Shown piece by piece: positions 1-6,929 of a stretch of 11,677 nucleotides of DNA (the first letter of the stretch is position 1; each line of letters opens with the position of its first letter). The DNA is from Candidatus Borrarchaeota archaeon (GTDB lineage: Archaea > Asgardarchaeota > Sifarchaeia > Borrarchaeales > Borrarchaeaceae). The stretch spans positions 1 through 11,677 of the forward strand of contig JAEORY010000084.1 of the NCBI GenBank assembly GCA_016840645.1, read 5' to 3'. The notes beneath the pieces are model-generated. The model ran no database searches, was not told the origin of the DNA, and saw only the letters and a list, made by a program, of their open reading frames with translations. A program made the position numbers and the translations under genes.

Positions 1-1056
1 AAATGGTATGAAAACTCTTTAGAGAAAAAATCCTTCTCAATTTCTTTTTCAATTCTTCTACTTGTTGTATTACCTTTTTTCATACCTTGGATACTTGCTC
101 CATATTTAGGCTTATCAATCCCTCCAGGTGTTGGTTATGCGTCAACATCAAATCGAGCTTTACCGTCGCTATATTTCAATGTAACCATATACAGGATCTG
201 GTTGAGATATTCTCCATGTTTTTTCTATATTGTTTTAATATGGGGTGTCATGATTTCCTTGTGGCTCAGAAATTGGAAATTGTATTTTTTTGCAGCATGG
301 TTCTTGTCTTATTTCATTCCTCTAACTTTCATCTTGTATCCATCATCTAGCTATACGTACATACTCCTTGCACCATTAGTGATTTTAGCAAGCTATGGAA
401 TTAAAAAGTCATATAATGTTGTTACAAAGAAAATTAGTAGCGTAAAATTAAAGAGAGTAAACATTCTAATAACTGGTGTCGGTATTTGTTTTCTCTCTTT
501 ATCTGTTTGGAATATTTACGTAACATTTCTTCAATATGATGTCTATCCCGCAAGTGCACCCTTATTCTATACTTCTAGAAGTTACAGGACTGAACGCGAT
601 GCTCCTTATGGTGCTAATTACGGAAGAAAAATCGGATATAAAGCAGCAGGCTGGTTTGTAAGGCATAATTCCCATGAAAATGATGTTATTCTTGGAGATG
701 ATACAGATAAGGCAGCATATTATTGTGATCGTTTAATTAGTGGAGACCTTAAAAATCCTAAGGATTTTGAAATAATCAAAAGAGAAATGCCTAAAAATCT
801 ATTTATTTTATTCCCATCTCATCTAATAAACCAGCATATGGAAATATGGACGTTTGCTAGCGAAAAATACAACTTAGTGGCAATTATTTTATTTGACGGC
901 CAACCAACGATGTATATATTCGGTCCTTCACCTTCAAATGATATAACTATACTTAGTGCAGAAAAGTACGAAAAAGTATTTGATGAAGAATTTGGTAGTA
1001 TTGAGAACAGTTTGCATAAGTATTTTGGAGGTTCTCATCCAACTACAATGATCTAA
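1..1056 (+). CDS. GT-C (GT39/ArnT-like) membrane glycosyltransferase, C-terminal part
   Basis: The frame is open from base 1 to the TAA at 1054-1056 and gives 351 residues, so the true start lies before the window. The TTG at 202 falls inside a hydrophobic reading frame and is not a credible start. About five hydrophobic segments are visible (near residues 14-36, 72-88, 93-112, 119-134 and 152-176). A soluble tail follows from about residue 180 and contains GYKAAGWFVRHN (212-223) and VILGDD (229-234). That layout, a membrane bundle ending in a tail with a 'GYK.AA.W...N....D.V..' stretch, is typical of GT39/PMT/ArnT-like GT-C enzymes, which use polyprenyl-phosphate sugars on the outer membrane face. 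The catalytic acidic motif would lie in the missing N-terminus, so activity cannot be judged. It converges with the glycan cluster on the other strand, which suggests a shared role. The broad family is fairly secure; the substrate is unknown. Confidence 0.72.
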   Translation, partial: KWYENSLEKKSFSISFSILLLVVLPFFIPWILAPYLGLSIPPGVGYASTSNRALPSLYFNVTIYRIWLRYSPCFFYIVLIWGVMISLWLRNWKLYFFAAWFLSYFIPLTFILYPSSSYTYILLAPLVILASYGIKKSYNVVTKKISSVKLKRVNILITGVGICFLSLSVWNIYVTFLQYDVYPASAPLFYTSRSYRTERDAPYGANYGRKIGYKAAGWFVRHNSHENDVILGDDTDKAAYYCDRLISGDLKNPKDFEIIKREMPKNLFILFPSHLINQHMEIWTFASEKYNLVAIILFDGQPTMYIFGPSPSNDITILSAEKYEKVFDEEFGSIENSLHKYFGGSHPTTMI

Positions 1057-1094
1057 ACATGCTTTAAATCAACTAAAAAACTAAAACTGATTTC
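1057..1094. other. Convergent intergenic spacer
   Basis: Thirty-eight AT-rich bases separate the ends of the plus-strand GT-C gene and the minus-strand GT4 gene. The top strand is A-rich in its second half, so the bottom strand is T-rich, as expected if transcription of the glycan cluster ends here. I see no gene or inverted repeat in it. Confidence 0.6.
1075..1086 (-). terminator. Oligo-T terminator candidate after the last GT4 gene
   Basis: On the minus strand this reads TTTTAGTTTTTT, beginning 9 bases after the stop codon of the GT4 gene. Archaeal RNA polymerase can terminate at T-rich tracts without a hairpin, so this is a plausible 3' end for the glycan cluster. The support is base composition and position only. 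Confidence 0.4.
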
Positions 1095-2279
1095 TTATTT
1101 ATAATAAGAAGAGAACACCTGCTTATAAATATCCTCTGTTCTTTCTGCGACCGTTTGAATATCATATTCTGTCCGCACTACGTTACGTCCATGCTTACCC
1201 ATTTTTTTAGCCATTTTCTTATCTGATAAAAGTAGATTCAATTTTTCAGAAAGTCTGGTGATATCTGAAAAACCATATCCGAACCCGCACCTTTTTTGTT
1301 CTAACTCGAATGTGCCTCCAGTATATGCTCCAACAAATGGTGTCTCACATGCAAGTGATTCAAGAAGTACCAAACCAAAATTTTCCCAACGACTTGGCAT
1401 TGCAAGAACATTTGCACCTCTATAGCCGCTTAAAAGGAGGTCGCGGTCGGTAAAACTTATCGGACCAGTAAATATGATATTCTCATCAACATGTAATTTT
1501 TGTGCCAAGTCATGGCAGAGTTGCATATATCCTTTTTTTCCTTCCCAGCCAACGAACACAAACTTTGTATCGGGGTTCTCACTTAGCACACTGGGAATTG
1601 CTTTTATGAGATAATCTGGTGCTTTATTGCCAAAAAAATTCCCAACGAATAGCACCATGTTTTCACTATTGATATCAAATCTCTCTTTGAATAACTCTGG
1701 AGAGGGTAACTGTTCATATTTCCCGAAATCTATGCCTGGGGGAATATGCGGGACCTTTTCCTTTTCTATACCATATAGGCTCAAAATTGTAATTTGTTCA
1801 TATTTCGTCCAAGCAATAACTGTATCAGCTGCTTTCAGCATCAAAGGAATCCAAAATCTATAATAAAGCCTATTAACCCACCACCCCGCCTTATGAAGAT
1901 GAGAAAAGCCAATAGGGGAGAAAATTACTGGCATTTGTAATAGTTTCAGCTTTTTAAATGGCAATGCAGAATCTGTAGTCCAAACATACTGCATCTGAAA
2001 GTTAATCAGATCAAATTCTCTTGCATAGCGAAGAACTGCAAGAGGGTAATAGGGCTGAACACGATGATGTGGAATGCCGTATGGCTTCCATGGGATGACA
2101 CCAAATCTTCTTACATTAACGCCTTCAATTACTTCTCTTTTTGGAGTTTCTGGGAGTTTATGTGTAAAAACGGTGACGGTATGTCCTTTTTCAATCAAGA
2201 TTTTGGACAAATTATGCACATAAATCTGTGCACCGCCAACTTGAGGCCAATAGGTATGGATAGTCTGAAGAATGCGCAC
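1095..2279 (-). CDS. GT4-family glycosyltransferase (first of two)
   Basis: This is a 394-residue retaining GT-B glycosyltransferase, a usual length for GT4. The N-terminal domain opens with MRILQTIHTYWPQVGGAQ, whose Gly15-Gly16 loop binds the nucleotide sugar or acceptor. The C-terminal domain has VGNFFGNKAPDYLI (212-225, with Lys219 in the usual basic phosphate-binding position) and the E-x7-E motif Glu299...Glu307 in RWENFGLVLLES. The enzyme would act at the cytosolic membrane face, moving a sugar from a nucleotide donor to a growing lipid-linked glycan. The start is GTG; an in-register SD (TGAGGT) lies 7 bases upstream and supports it. It is the last gene of the minus-strand cluster and sits 164 bases after the other GT4 gene, so it may have its own promoter. 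Donor and acceptor cannot be read from the sequence. Confidence 0.9.
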   Translation of the reverse strand: MRILQTIHTYWPQVGGAQIYVHNLSKILIEKGHTVTVFTHKLPETPKREVIEGVNVRRFGVIPWKPYGIPHHRVQPYYPLAVLRYAREFDLINFQMQYVWTTDSALPFKKLKLLQMPVIFSPIGFSHLHKAGWWVNRLYYRFWIPLMLKAADTVIAWTKYEQITILSLYGIEKEKVPHIPPGIDFGKYEQLPSPELFKERFDINSENMVLFVGNFFGNKAPDYLIKAIPSVLSENPDTKFVFVGWEGKKGYMQLCHDLAQKLHVDENIIFTGPISFTDRDLLLSGYRGANVLAMPSRWENFGLVLLESLACETPFVGAYTGGTFELEQKRCGFGYGFSDITRLSEKLNLLLSDKKMAKKMGKHGRNVVRTEYDIQTVAERTEDIYKQVFSSYYK

Positions 2280-2443
2280 TAGTTATACCTCATTTTTAGA
2301 ACTTATTTGAAAAGATAGAAGTCGGTTGATCAAAAGAGTTCATATTTGTTTCTAACGTGATAGAACTTGTTCACAAACTTCCTTTAGTTGCAGTTTTTCC
2401 TTTTAAAAGAAGTATGAATAGATGTTTAAGTGAAAAGATACTT
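2280..2443. other. 164-base gap between the two GT4 genes
   Basis: This is the largest gap in the minus-strand cluster. It holds the SD of the downstream gene at its low-coordinate end and a TATA-like palindromic stretch, CCTTTTAAAAG, near 2399-2409. A separate promoter for the last GT4 gene is possible but not shown. I see no open frame or strong hairpin here. Confidence 0.4.
2287..2292 (-). promoter_or_regulatory. Shine-Dalgarno site for the GTG-started GT4 gene
   Basis: The minus strand reads TGAGGT, followed by 7 bases and then the GTG at 2279-2277. It matches the archaeal anti-SD (complement of AGGAGGTGAT) in its GAGGT core and decides the start of this gene. Confidence 0.6.
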
Positions 2444-3568
2444 TCACAAGACGCTTGAATATATCTCTTCCGTCTTATCAAAGACGTTTGACCAATCATA
2501 ATCTGCTAAAACAGAATTTCTGTAGTCTCTGGCATTTTCTGAAAATCGGTCATCTTTTATAACTTTAATGATCTTTTTTGCCAAATCATCTGGATCGCTA
2601 TGATTGCAAAAGAATCCTGTATCATCTTCTTTTATTATGTCAAAAGCAACTCCAACTCGTGTTGACACAATTGGTTTTCCACAGGCGGCAGCTTCTACCA
2701 GAGTAATCCCAAATGATTCGTGTAATGATGGAAGAACGAATACATCAGCCAGAGCATATGCTTCAAGTAATGTCTTAGAATCTACGCGTCCCATGAAAAT
2801 AACAGTATCTTCTATCCCTAAACGTTTCGCTAAGATCTTGTATTCGGAAATACGCTCGCCACCGCCAATTAACAAACATTTGACATCTGCTTTAAATTGA
2901 TGGCGTAATTTACTTATCGCCTTAATTAGAGTATCTGTTCCTTTGTGGCTAGCCAATTTTCCAACTGACAAGATTATATTTTCATTCTGTAACTCAAACT
3001 TTTCTTTCAAATTGTGTTCAGGTAAATTTAGAAATCGCGATGAATCAATTCCCGTAGGAATTTTTTGGATCTTAGATTCTTTTATATAGCGTGATAAGGC
3101 TTTAAACTCGCTTTCACATTGTGCTATAATTTTGTTTGCGGATTTGATGACTTTAATTCCAGCAGTATTCGCGTAGATAGTTCCCCACGGATGATATTGA
3201 GGTGTAAGAAGGCATGGAGTGTTTCGTAATTTTCCAATTGTAACTGCTAAAAGTGATTGAAATGTGCAATAACCAAAACCATGAATTATGTCAACATCTT
3301 GCACATCGGATGAAAGCAGACATGGAAACATTTTGGGCGTTATATATCTTGGATGTTTTAGAAATCGTGACAAAAAGTGTGGTTTAAGTTTGAATCTTCT
3401 TATAATAGTACCTTCTCTAACTTCAAAATCAGGCTGATTTAGATGTGCAGAAGTATAAACCGTCACGAAATGTCCTTTTTTTCTAAGTCCCTGTACAATG
3501 TTGTAGGCAAGGATTTGAGTACCACCAATTGATGGTGGATATCTATGAACCATGAACAATATCTTCAT
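2444..3568 (-). CDS. GT4-family glycosyltransferase (second of two)
   Basis: From the chosen ATG this is a 374-residue GT-B enzyme starting MKILFMVHRYPPSIGGTQ, with the glycine loop at 15-16. The C-terminal domain has SVGKLASHKGTDTLI (201-215, basic Lys209) and the E-x7-E pair Glu284...Glu292 in LHESFGITLVEA, as expected for retaining GT4 enzymes. The frame stays open to 3706, but that start would add 46 residues unlike GT4 N-termini and overlap the GT2 gene by about 97 bases. The internal ATG at 3568 begins exactly where the family begins and has a GGTGAG SD 6 bases upstream, so it is preferred. It follows the GT2 gene by 41 bases, consistent with one transcript. It resembles the neighbouring GT4 only at family motifs, so this is not a recent duplication. 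Likely role: addition of one sugar during lipid-linked glycan assembly. Its specificity is unknown. Confidence 0.9.
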   Translation of the reverse strand: MKILFMVHRYPPSIGGTQILAYNIVQGLRKKGHFVTVYTSAHLNQPDFEVREGTIIRRFKLKPHFLSRFLKHPRYITPKMFPCLLSSDVQDVDIIHGFGYCTFQSLLAVTIGKLRNTPCLLTPQYHPWGTIYANTAGIKVIKSANKIIAQCESEFKALSRYIKESKIQKIPTGIDSSRFLNLPEHNLKEKFELQNENIILSVGKLASHKGTDTLIKAISKLRHQFKADVKCLLIGGGERISEYKILAKRLGIEDTVIFMGRVDSKTLLEAYALADVFVLPSLHESFGITLVEAAACGKPIVSTRVGVAFDIIKEDDTGFFCNHSDPDDLAKKIIKVIKDDRFSENARDYRNSVLADYDWSNVFDKTEEIYSSVL

Positions 3569-3574
3569 TGTAGC

Positions 3575-3580
3575 CTCACC
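3575..3580 (-). promoter_or_regulatory. Shine-Dalgarno site fixing the internal ATG of the second GT4 gene
   Basis: The minus strand reads GGTGAG, then 6 bases, then ATG at 3568-3566. The site lies in the gap after the GT2 stop codon and supports this start over the longer open frame. Confidence 0.65.
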
Positions 3581-3609
3581 TACCCCGCAATAAAATACGT
3601 TTTTAGTAA

Positions 3610-4554
3610 CTAAGGGTTTCCTTTGCAATTTAAATTTCGCAATAAACGATACGGACATGTTAAGAAGGCTAGTAAAGCACCTTCTATCAAACCTAATAAA
3701 TAGCAAATAGAAGCTAAAAAGGAGAGTCTTTCTCGTGCACGGCTAAGAATCATATTTCCATGGTTTTTTAGAAATCCAATGAAATGTAGGCTCCGAGACG
3801 TAAATATGTTTTTGAAATAGAAATATGAATGGTTTCTTGCCCTCCAATAATCTATTAAGATATTTCTTCTAATAGCATGAGAAGTTTTTGGGCCAATACG
3901 TTTATGTAATACTTTTGCATTAGGGGAATATATAATAAGGTAACCTCTCTTTTTAAGCCTCATACATACGTCTGTTTCCTCTCGATATGCTCTACCCCCA
4001 TATAAATTATCAAATCCATCCATTTCAATTAAATGCTTTTTTAAAAAACTCATATTCGTTCCTTTGATATGATCAACTTCGATTCGTTCTTCTCCTAGAT
4101 CAAAATTACTAATCAGCTCTCCTGATTTATCTATTTTCCCTATTATAACTTTTTTTCCCTTTTTTCTGCTAACAGGTCTGTCCTCAATGACTTTTCCTCC
4201 AACTCCTCCGACCTTTTTATTATTATAATTCTTCAGGATTTGTGTGATCCAGTTTTCATCAGCTATAGCATCATCATCAAGAAACGCGACGATTTCACTC
4301 CTTGCTTTGCAAATCCCTATATTTCTTGCTACAGTCATGCCTTTATATTTTGTATGGATGTATTTAACAGGGTAGTTTTTTACAAGCGTCGTCGTTTCAT
4401 ATTTATGAGTAGTAGAACTGTCAACAACCAGCACTTCAAAAGAGTTTTTGGGGAGATTCTGTCTTTTTAAGGATTCAAGGCACTCTTTTAATTCCTCTGG
4501 GCGGTTATGCGTCACAACGATCACTGAAATAAATAATTCACGAGATTGTGGCAA
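3610..4554 (-). CDS. GT2-family glycosyltransferase with a C-terminal hydrophobic segment
   Basis: This 314-residue GT-A enzyme begins near FISVIVVTHNRP (8-19), the usual GT2 opening strand. It has LVVDSS (42-47), ARNIG (76-80), the metal-binding FLDDDA (91-96, Asp93-95) and an ETD at 193-195 in the position of the catalytic-base 'ED' motif. VDHIKGTNMSF (160-170) is the usual stretch before it. These features indicate an inverting, metal-dependent transferase acting on a cytosolic nucleotide sugar. A hydrophobic stretch around 283-300 may tether it to the membrane. The start is TTG at 4554: an in-frame TAA lies directly before it, so no longer form exists, and GGTGAT sits 9 bases upstream. 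It lies between a DUF1616-like membrane protein and a GT4, which fits glycan assembly at the membrane. The sugar transferred is unknown. Confidence 0.88.
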   Translation of the reverse strand: MPQSRELFISVIVVTHNRPEELKECLESLKRQNLPKNSFEVLVVDSSTTHKYETTTLVKNYPVKYIHTKYKGMTVARNIGICKARSEIVAFLDDDAIADENWITQILKNYNNKKVGGVGGKVIEDRPVSRKKGKKVIIGKIDKSGELISNFDLGEERIEVDHIKGTNMSFLKKHLIEMDGFDNLYGGRAYREETDVCMRLKKRGYLIIYSPNAKVLHKRIGPKTSHAIRRNILIDYWRARNHSYFYFKNIFTSRSLHFIGFLKNHGNMILSRARERLSFLASICYLLGLIEGALLAFLTCPYRLLRNLNCKGNP

Positions 4555-4563
4555 TTATGTCTC

Positions 4564-4569
4564 ATCACC
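4564..4569 (-). promoter_or_regulatory. Shine-Dalgarno site for the TTG-started GT2 gene
   Basis: The minus strand reads GGTGAT, a full match to part of AGGAGGTGAT, 9 bases before TTG at 4554-4552. The codon before that TTG is TAA, so this site supports an unusual TTG start. Confidence 0.55.
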
Positions 4570-4618
4570 ATTAATTTTTCAGGTTTAAGTGATATTGTAT
4601 CGAGCCTTAAGTTCAGCC

Positions 4619-5098
4619 TTAATTGGGTGAACTTTTGGAGCGGATCCTTCCAAGAACCCCTAGAATAACTGTTCCAATATGCTTGACTAAGACTAAAAGC
4701 GTTAACAACGTTAATGCAATAATGGCTAATTCTTCGTTCCACTTGACATTGGGTATCAACGTAATATGTCCAACCTCAAAGAAAATGAAAAGCGGAATCA
4801 GGGCTAAACTAATGGCGAAACTCATAGCCAAAATTTCTAGTTTGTTCGTGTTCTCATAAAAAGAGAGTTGCGTGATTGCGTATCCAGGGACAAAAAAAAG
4901 CAGTGGAAATGTTACGATTATCTGCATATCATCACTTGTATTCTTAATATTCAAGAAACTGATGGCTATACTCCCATAAATTAGTAACCCTATATTAAAA
5001 AGAGCTTCAGCAGTAAGAAGGTCATGTTGCCTCAAAAAAGTGATGAAAGGCAGCATTTTGTCTTTTAGTATAGTGAATTTTGCTCGTATTTCAACCAT
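4619..5098 (-). CDS. Small DUF1616-like membrane protein
   Basis: This is a 159-residue protein with about four membrane segments (near 32-50, 60-78, 88-110 and 123-150). The pattern FPLLFFVPGYAITQLSF (64-80) followed by LEILAMSFAISLALIPLF (88-104) resembles the membrane part of DUF1616 proteins, which pair a 'PGY' helix with a '.LA.SF..SLA..PL' helix. As I know the family, members are usually longer and carry an extracytoplasmic domain after the helices. Here that part is absent and the protein ends in a short basic tail (RIRSKSSPN). The ATG has a good SD (AAGGAG at 5107-5112, 8 bases upstream). It starts 21 bases after the STT3-like gene, so the two are probably cotranscribed and could act together. 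The function of DUF1616 is unknown to me. The assignment rests on motif resemblance. Confidence 0.68.
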   Translation of the reverse strand: MVEIRAKFTILKDKMLPFITFLRQHDLLTAEALFNIGLLIYGSIAISFLNIKNTSDDMQIIVTFPLLFFVPGYAITQLSFYENTNKLEILAMSFAISLALIPLFIFFEVGHITLIPNVKWNEELAIIALTLLTLLVLVKHIGTVILGVLGRIRSKSSPN

Positions 5099-5106
5099 AT
5101 ATATGG

Positions 5107-5112
5107 CTCCTT
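5107..5112 (-). promoter_or_regulatory. Shine-Dalgarno site for the DUF1616-like gene
   Basis: The minus strand reads AAGGAG, 8 bases before the ATG at 5098-5096. It lies in the 21-base gap after the upstream gene, so translation of this gene is independently initiated on a shared transcript. Confidence 0.55.
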
Positions 5113-5119
5113 CTATAAA

Positions 5120-6898
5120 CTAAGTTAGGCGACTCCTAACTAAATGAAACAATGAAATACCATTAGAATAGTAGACCAACTCCAAATAGAGCACATAGAA
5201 GTATTCATCATATTCGTCAATAGTTAATGGTCTATAAAGCTGATGGTCAAATAAAAGTCCATAATCTAGCATAGTTGAATCGATAAGAATGTAAAACTCA
5301 TGCCATTCTCCATCGAAATGTAACTGTCGAACAAACTTCTTTGCGATTTTCTGATGTGTTATATTATAATAGAGATGTAATTCTTCACTTTCAATCGTTA
5401 TATGTGAGTTTTCTGGATCCACCATAGATGTAAATGCAAAATCATAGCGTTTATCAGCTAATACAACTGAATAGCTGTTAATATTGTCACCCATCCATTC
5501 TAATGCAGCATAATCACGTGCATCAAGCCAATTCTGCGTGTATGCCCCCTGTTCGGGAGTCATGAATGCACTTGTCGCACCAATTGGTATCATAGAAACA
5601 ATACTTACGATGAACACAACTGCAACAGCCCTTTGTAACGATAAATTACTCAATTTGAAGCCATAATAAATTCCAATTGCTGCAGAAATACAAAGTGGAA
5701 AATACATATACGCCATGAATCGAAAGAGATCATAACCTGCGCCTCCTAATGGTAGAAATAAAAGAACTCCAAATGCTATCAAAAAAATTACTATCCAAAC
5801 TACTAAGAAAACCGATTGCCACGTACGGAAATATTTGAAAAGAAATAAGATCCCAAGAAAAGAAAAAAGGAATATAATGACTTTTGGAATGAGTTTAAAA
5901 ATCAACTGAGTTTGATTAACGGTGCCAAAATATTGGGTACCACTTGGCGAGGCTATTGCTTCGCTTATTAAGAAAATAAGAAGAGCTATGCTTAAAGCCC
6001 AAAGAACAAAAATTCTTGTATCTGGTTCGATTTCTTCAAACGAGTTTAAAACCTCTTGATTTCTAACCAATAGAAATAAACCAACCAAGATCACTACGCT
6101 GATAAGTACAAGTGCAACTACCATCAGAGGTAATGCAGGGAATATAACTGTGACTCTTGAAATACGACCAATCATTCTTTCTATAAGACTAGAAAACTCT
6201 GAGTCAACATTTGTAATCCACAGATACCATGAACCGACACTGAAAACTGCAAATAAAATTGACATTATATTTTGTTTTTGCCAAATTAGCAAAGCAATTG
6301 ATATTGGAATTAGAAATAAAATGAAAATCAACACTGTCAGACGGTGCGTGAGTAGTAAGAGAAGGAAAAAAACGAATGAAAAACTTGACTTCTTAAGTGG
6401 TTTTCTACTGGAAAGATGCTCTACCCATGGGTATAGTGAAAAATTCATGAAGATGAGCCCTAGAATTTCCGGCCAAATTAGGTTTGTAGCAAATACAAAT
6501 CTATCTGCAACGAGCCCCAACAAGATCCCTGTGATAATTGCGATTGAATAACTTTTGGTCAATTTTTGTGTAAAGACCATAACACTTAGCGTAGCTACGG
6601 TGCCCAATAATATGGGACAATATTTTGCAACAGATAATAGAGATGTGCCCGTTAGCAACTTCAGGTATGCAAGAATTATGTGAACCGCAAAATTTGCTCC
6701 GTGATATTCCAAATCAATTTTTCCGCTATTTATTAGTCTATCTGCAACCTGAATGTGAATCCAAGGATCGAAAGCAGAATTAAGGTTTGGGAATCTTATG
6801 ATGTTATATACTCTGATAAGAAGGGATGCTAACAAAACTAATCCTAACATAATGTATGTTGTCTTCTGATGAAACGTCCTACGCCTTATTCTTATCAT
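5120..6898 (-). CDS. STT3-like / GT-C family polytopic membrane glycosyltransferase
   Basis: This is a 592-residue protein with roughly a dozen hydrophobic segments between residues 14 and 446 and a soluble tail of about 145 residues. The first segment is followed by FDPWIHIQVADRLINSGKI (43-61). It resembles the first outer loop of STT3/AglB oligosaccharyltransferases, where an Asp in a 'DPW' context binds the metal and lipid-linked sugar. THRLT (184-188) and an Arg in LFRFMAYMYFPL (391-402) are further features seen in GT-C proteins. The tail begins AALEWMGDN (464-472), but the place where STT3 carries WWDYG reads LADKRYD, so this is not a canonical oligosaccharyltransferase. It may transfer single sugars or a lipid-linked glycan on the outer face. 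The ATG has a weak GGTG SD at 6904-6907 and lies 31 bases after the epimerase stop. The GT-C fold is well supported; the reaction is not. Confidence 0.78.
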   Translation of the reverse strand: MIRIRRRTFHQKTTYIMLGLVLLASLLIRVYNIIRFPNLNSAFDPWIHIQVADRLINSGKIDLEYHGANFAVHIILAYLKLLTGTSLLSVAKYCPILLGTVATLSVMVFTQKLTKSYSIAIITGILLGLVADRFVFATNLIWPEILGLIFMNFSLYPWVEHLSSRKPLKKSSFSFVFFLLLLLTHRLTVLIFILFLIPISIALLIWQKQNIMSILFAVFSVGSWYLWITNVDSEFSSLIERMIGRISRVTVIFPALPLMVVALVLISVVILVGLFLLVRNQEVLNSFEEIEPDTRIFVLWALSIALLIFLISEAIASPSGTQYFGTVNQTQLIFKLIPKVIIFLFSFLGILFLFKYFRTWQSVFLVVWIVIFLIAFGVLLFLPLGGAGYDLFRFMAYMYFPLCISAAIGIYYGFKLSNLSLQRAVAVVFIVSIVSMIPIGATSAFMTPEQGAYTQNWLDARDYAALEWMGDNINSYSVVLADKRYDFAFTSMVDPENSHITIESEELHLYYNITHQKIAKKFVRQLHFDGEWHEFYILIDSTMLDYGLLFDHQLYRPLTIDEYDEYFYVLYLELVYYSNGISLFHLVRSRLT

Positions 6899-6929
6899 TA
6901 AAACACCATTCGTTATTGCGAATGCAGTG

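Noticed and set aside
87..350. 87-residue open frame overlapping the first gene
   Set aside because: It is out of frame with the GT-C gene, and its hydrophobic content follows from the T-rich codons of that gene.
202..1056. Start of the plus-strand GT-C gene at TTG 202
   Set aside because: The same frame is open back to base 1 and encodes a membrane helix and loop typical of the family, so the gene simply enters from outside the window.
2363..2372. GAACTTGTTC as an operator palindrome in the gap between the GT4 genes
   Set aside because: Only four-base arms pair, the flanks do not extend the symmetry, and such short repeats are expected by chance.
3569..3706. N-terminal extension of the second GT4 frame, giving a 420-residue protein
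   Set aside because: The extra 46 residues overlap the coding end of the GT2 gene, do not resemble GT4 N-termini, and the internal ATG at 3568 has a good SD and begins with the family's usual opening.
4521..4742. 73-residue minus-strand frame spanning the DUF1616-like/GT2 junction
   Set aside because: It overlaps two better-supported genes in another frame, and its composition shows no protein-like domain.
6150..6551. 133-residue plus-strand open frame opposite the STT3-like gene
   Set aside because: It lies wholly antisense to a well-supported membrane protein gene, has no recognisable domain, and looks like a shadow frame.
5120..6898. Calling the 592-residue protein AglB/STT3 outright
   Set aside because: The WWDYG acceptor motif required for a canonical oligosaccharyltransferase is not present in the tail.
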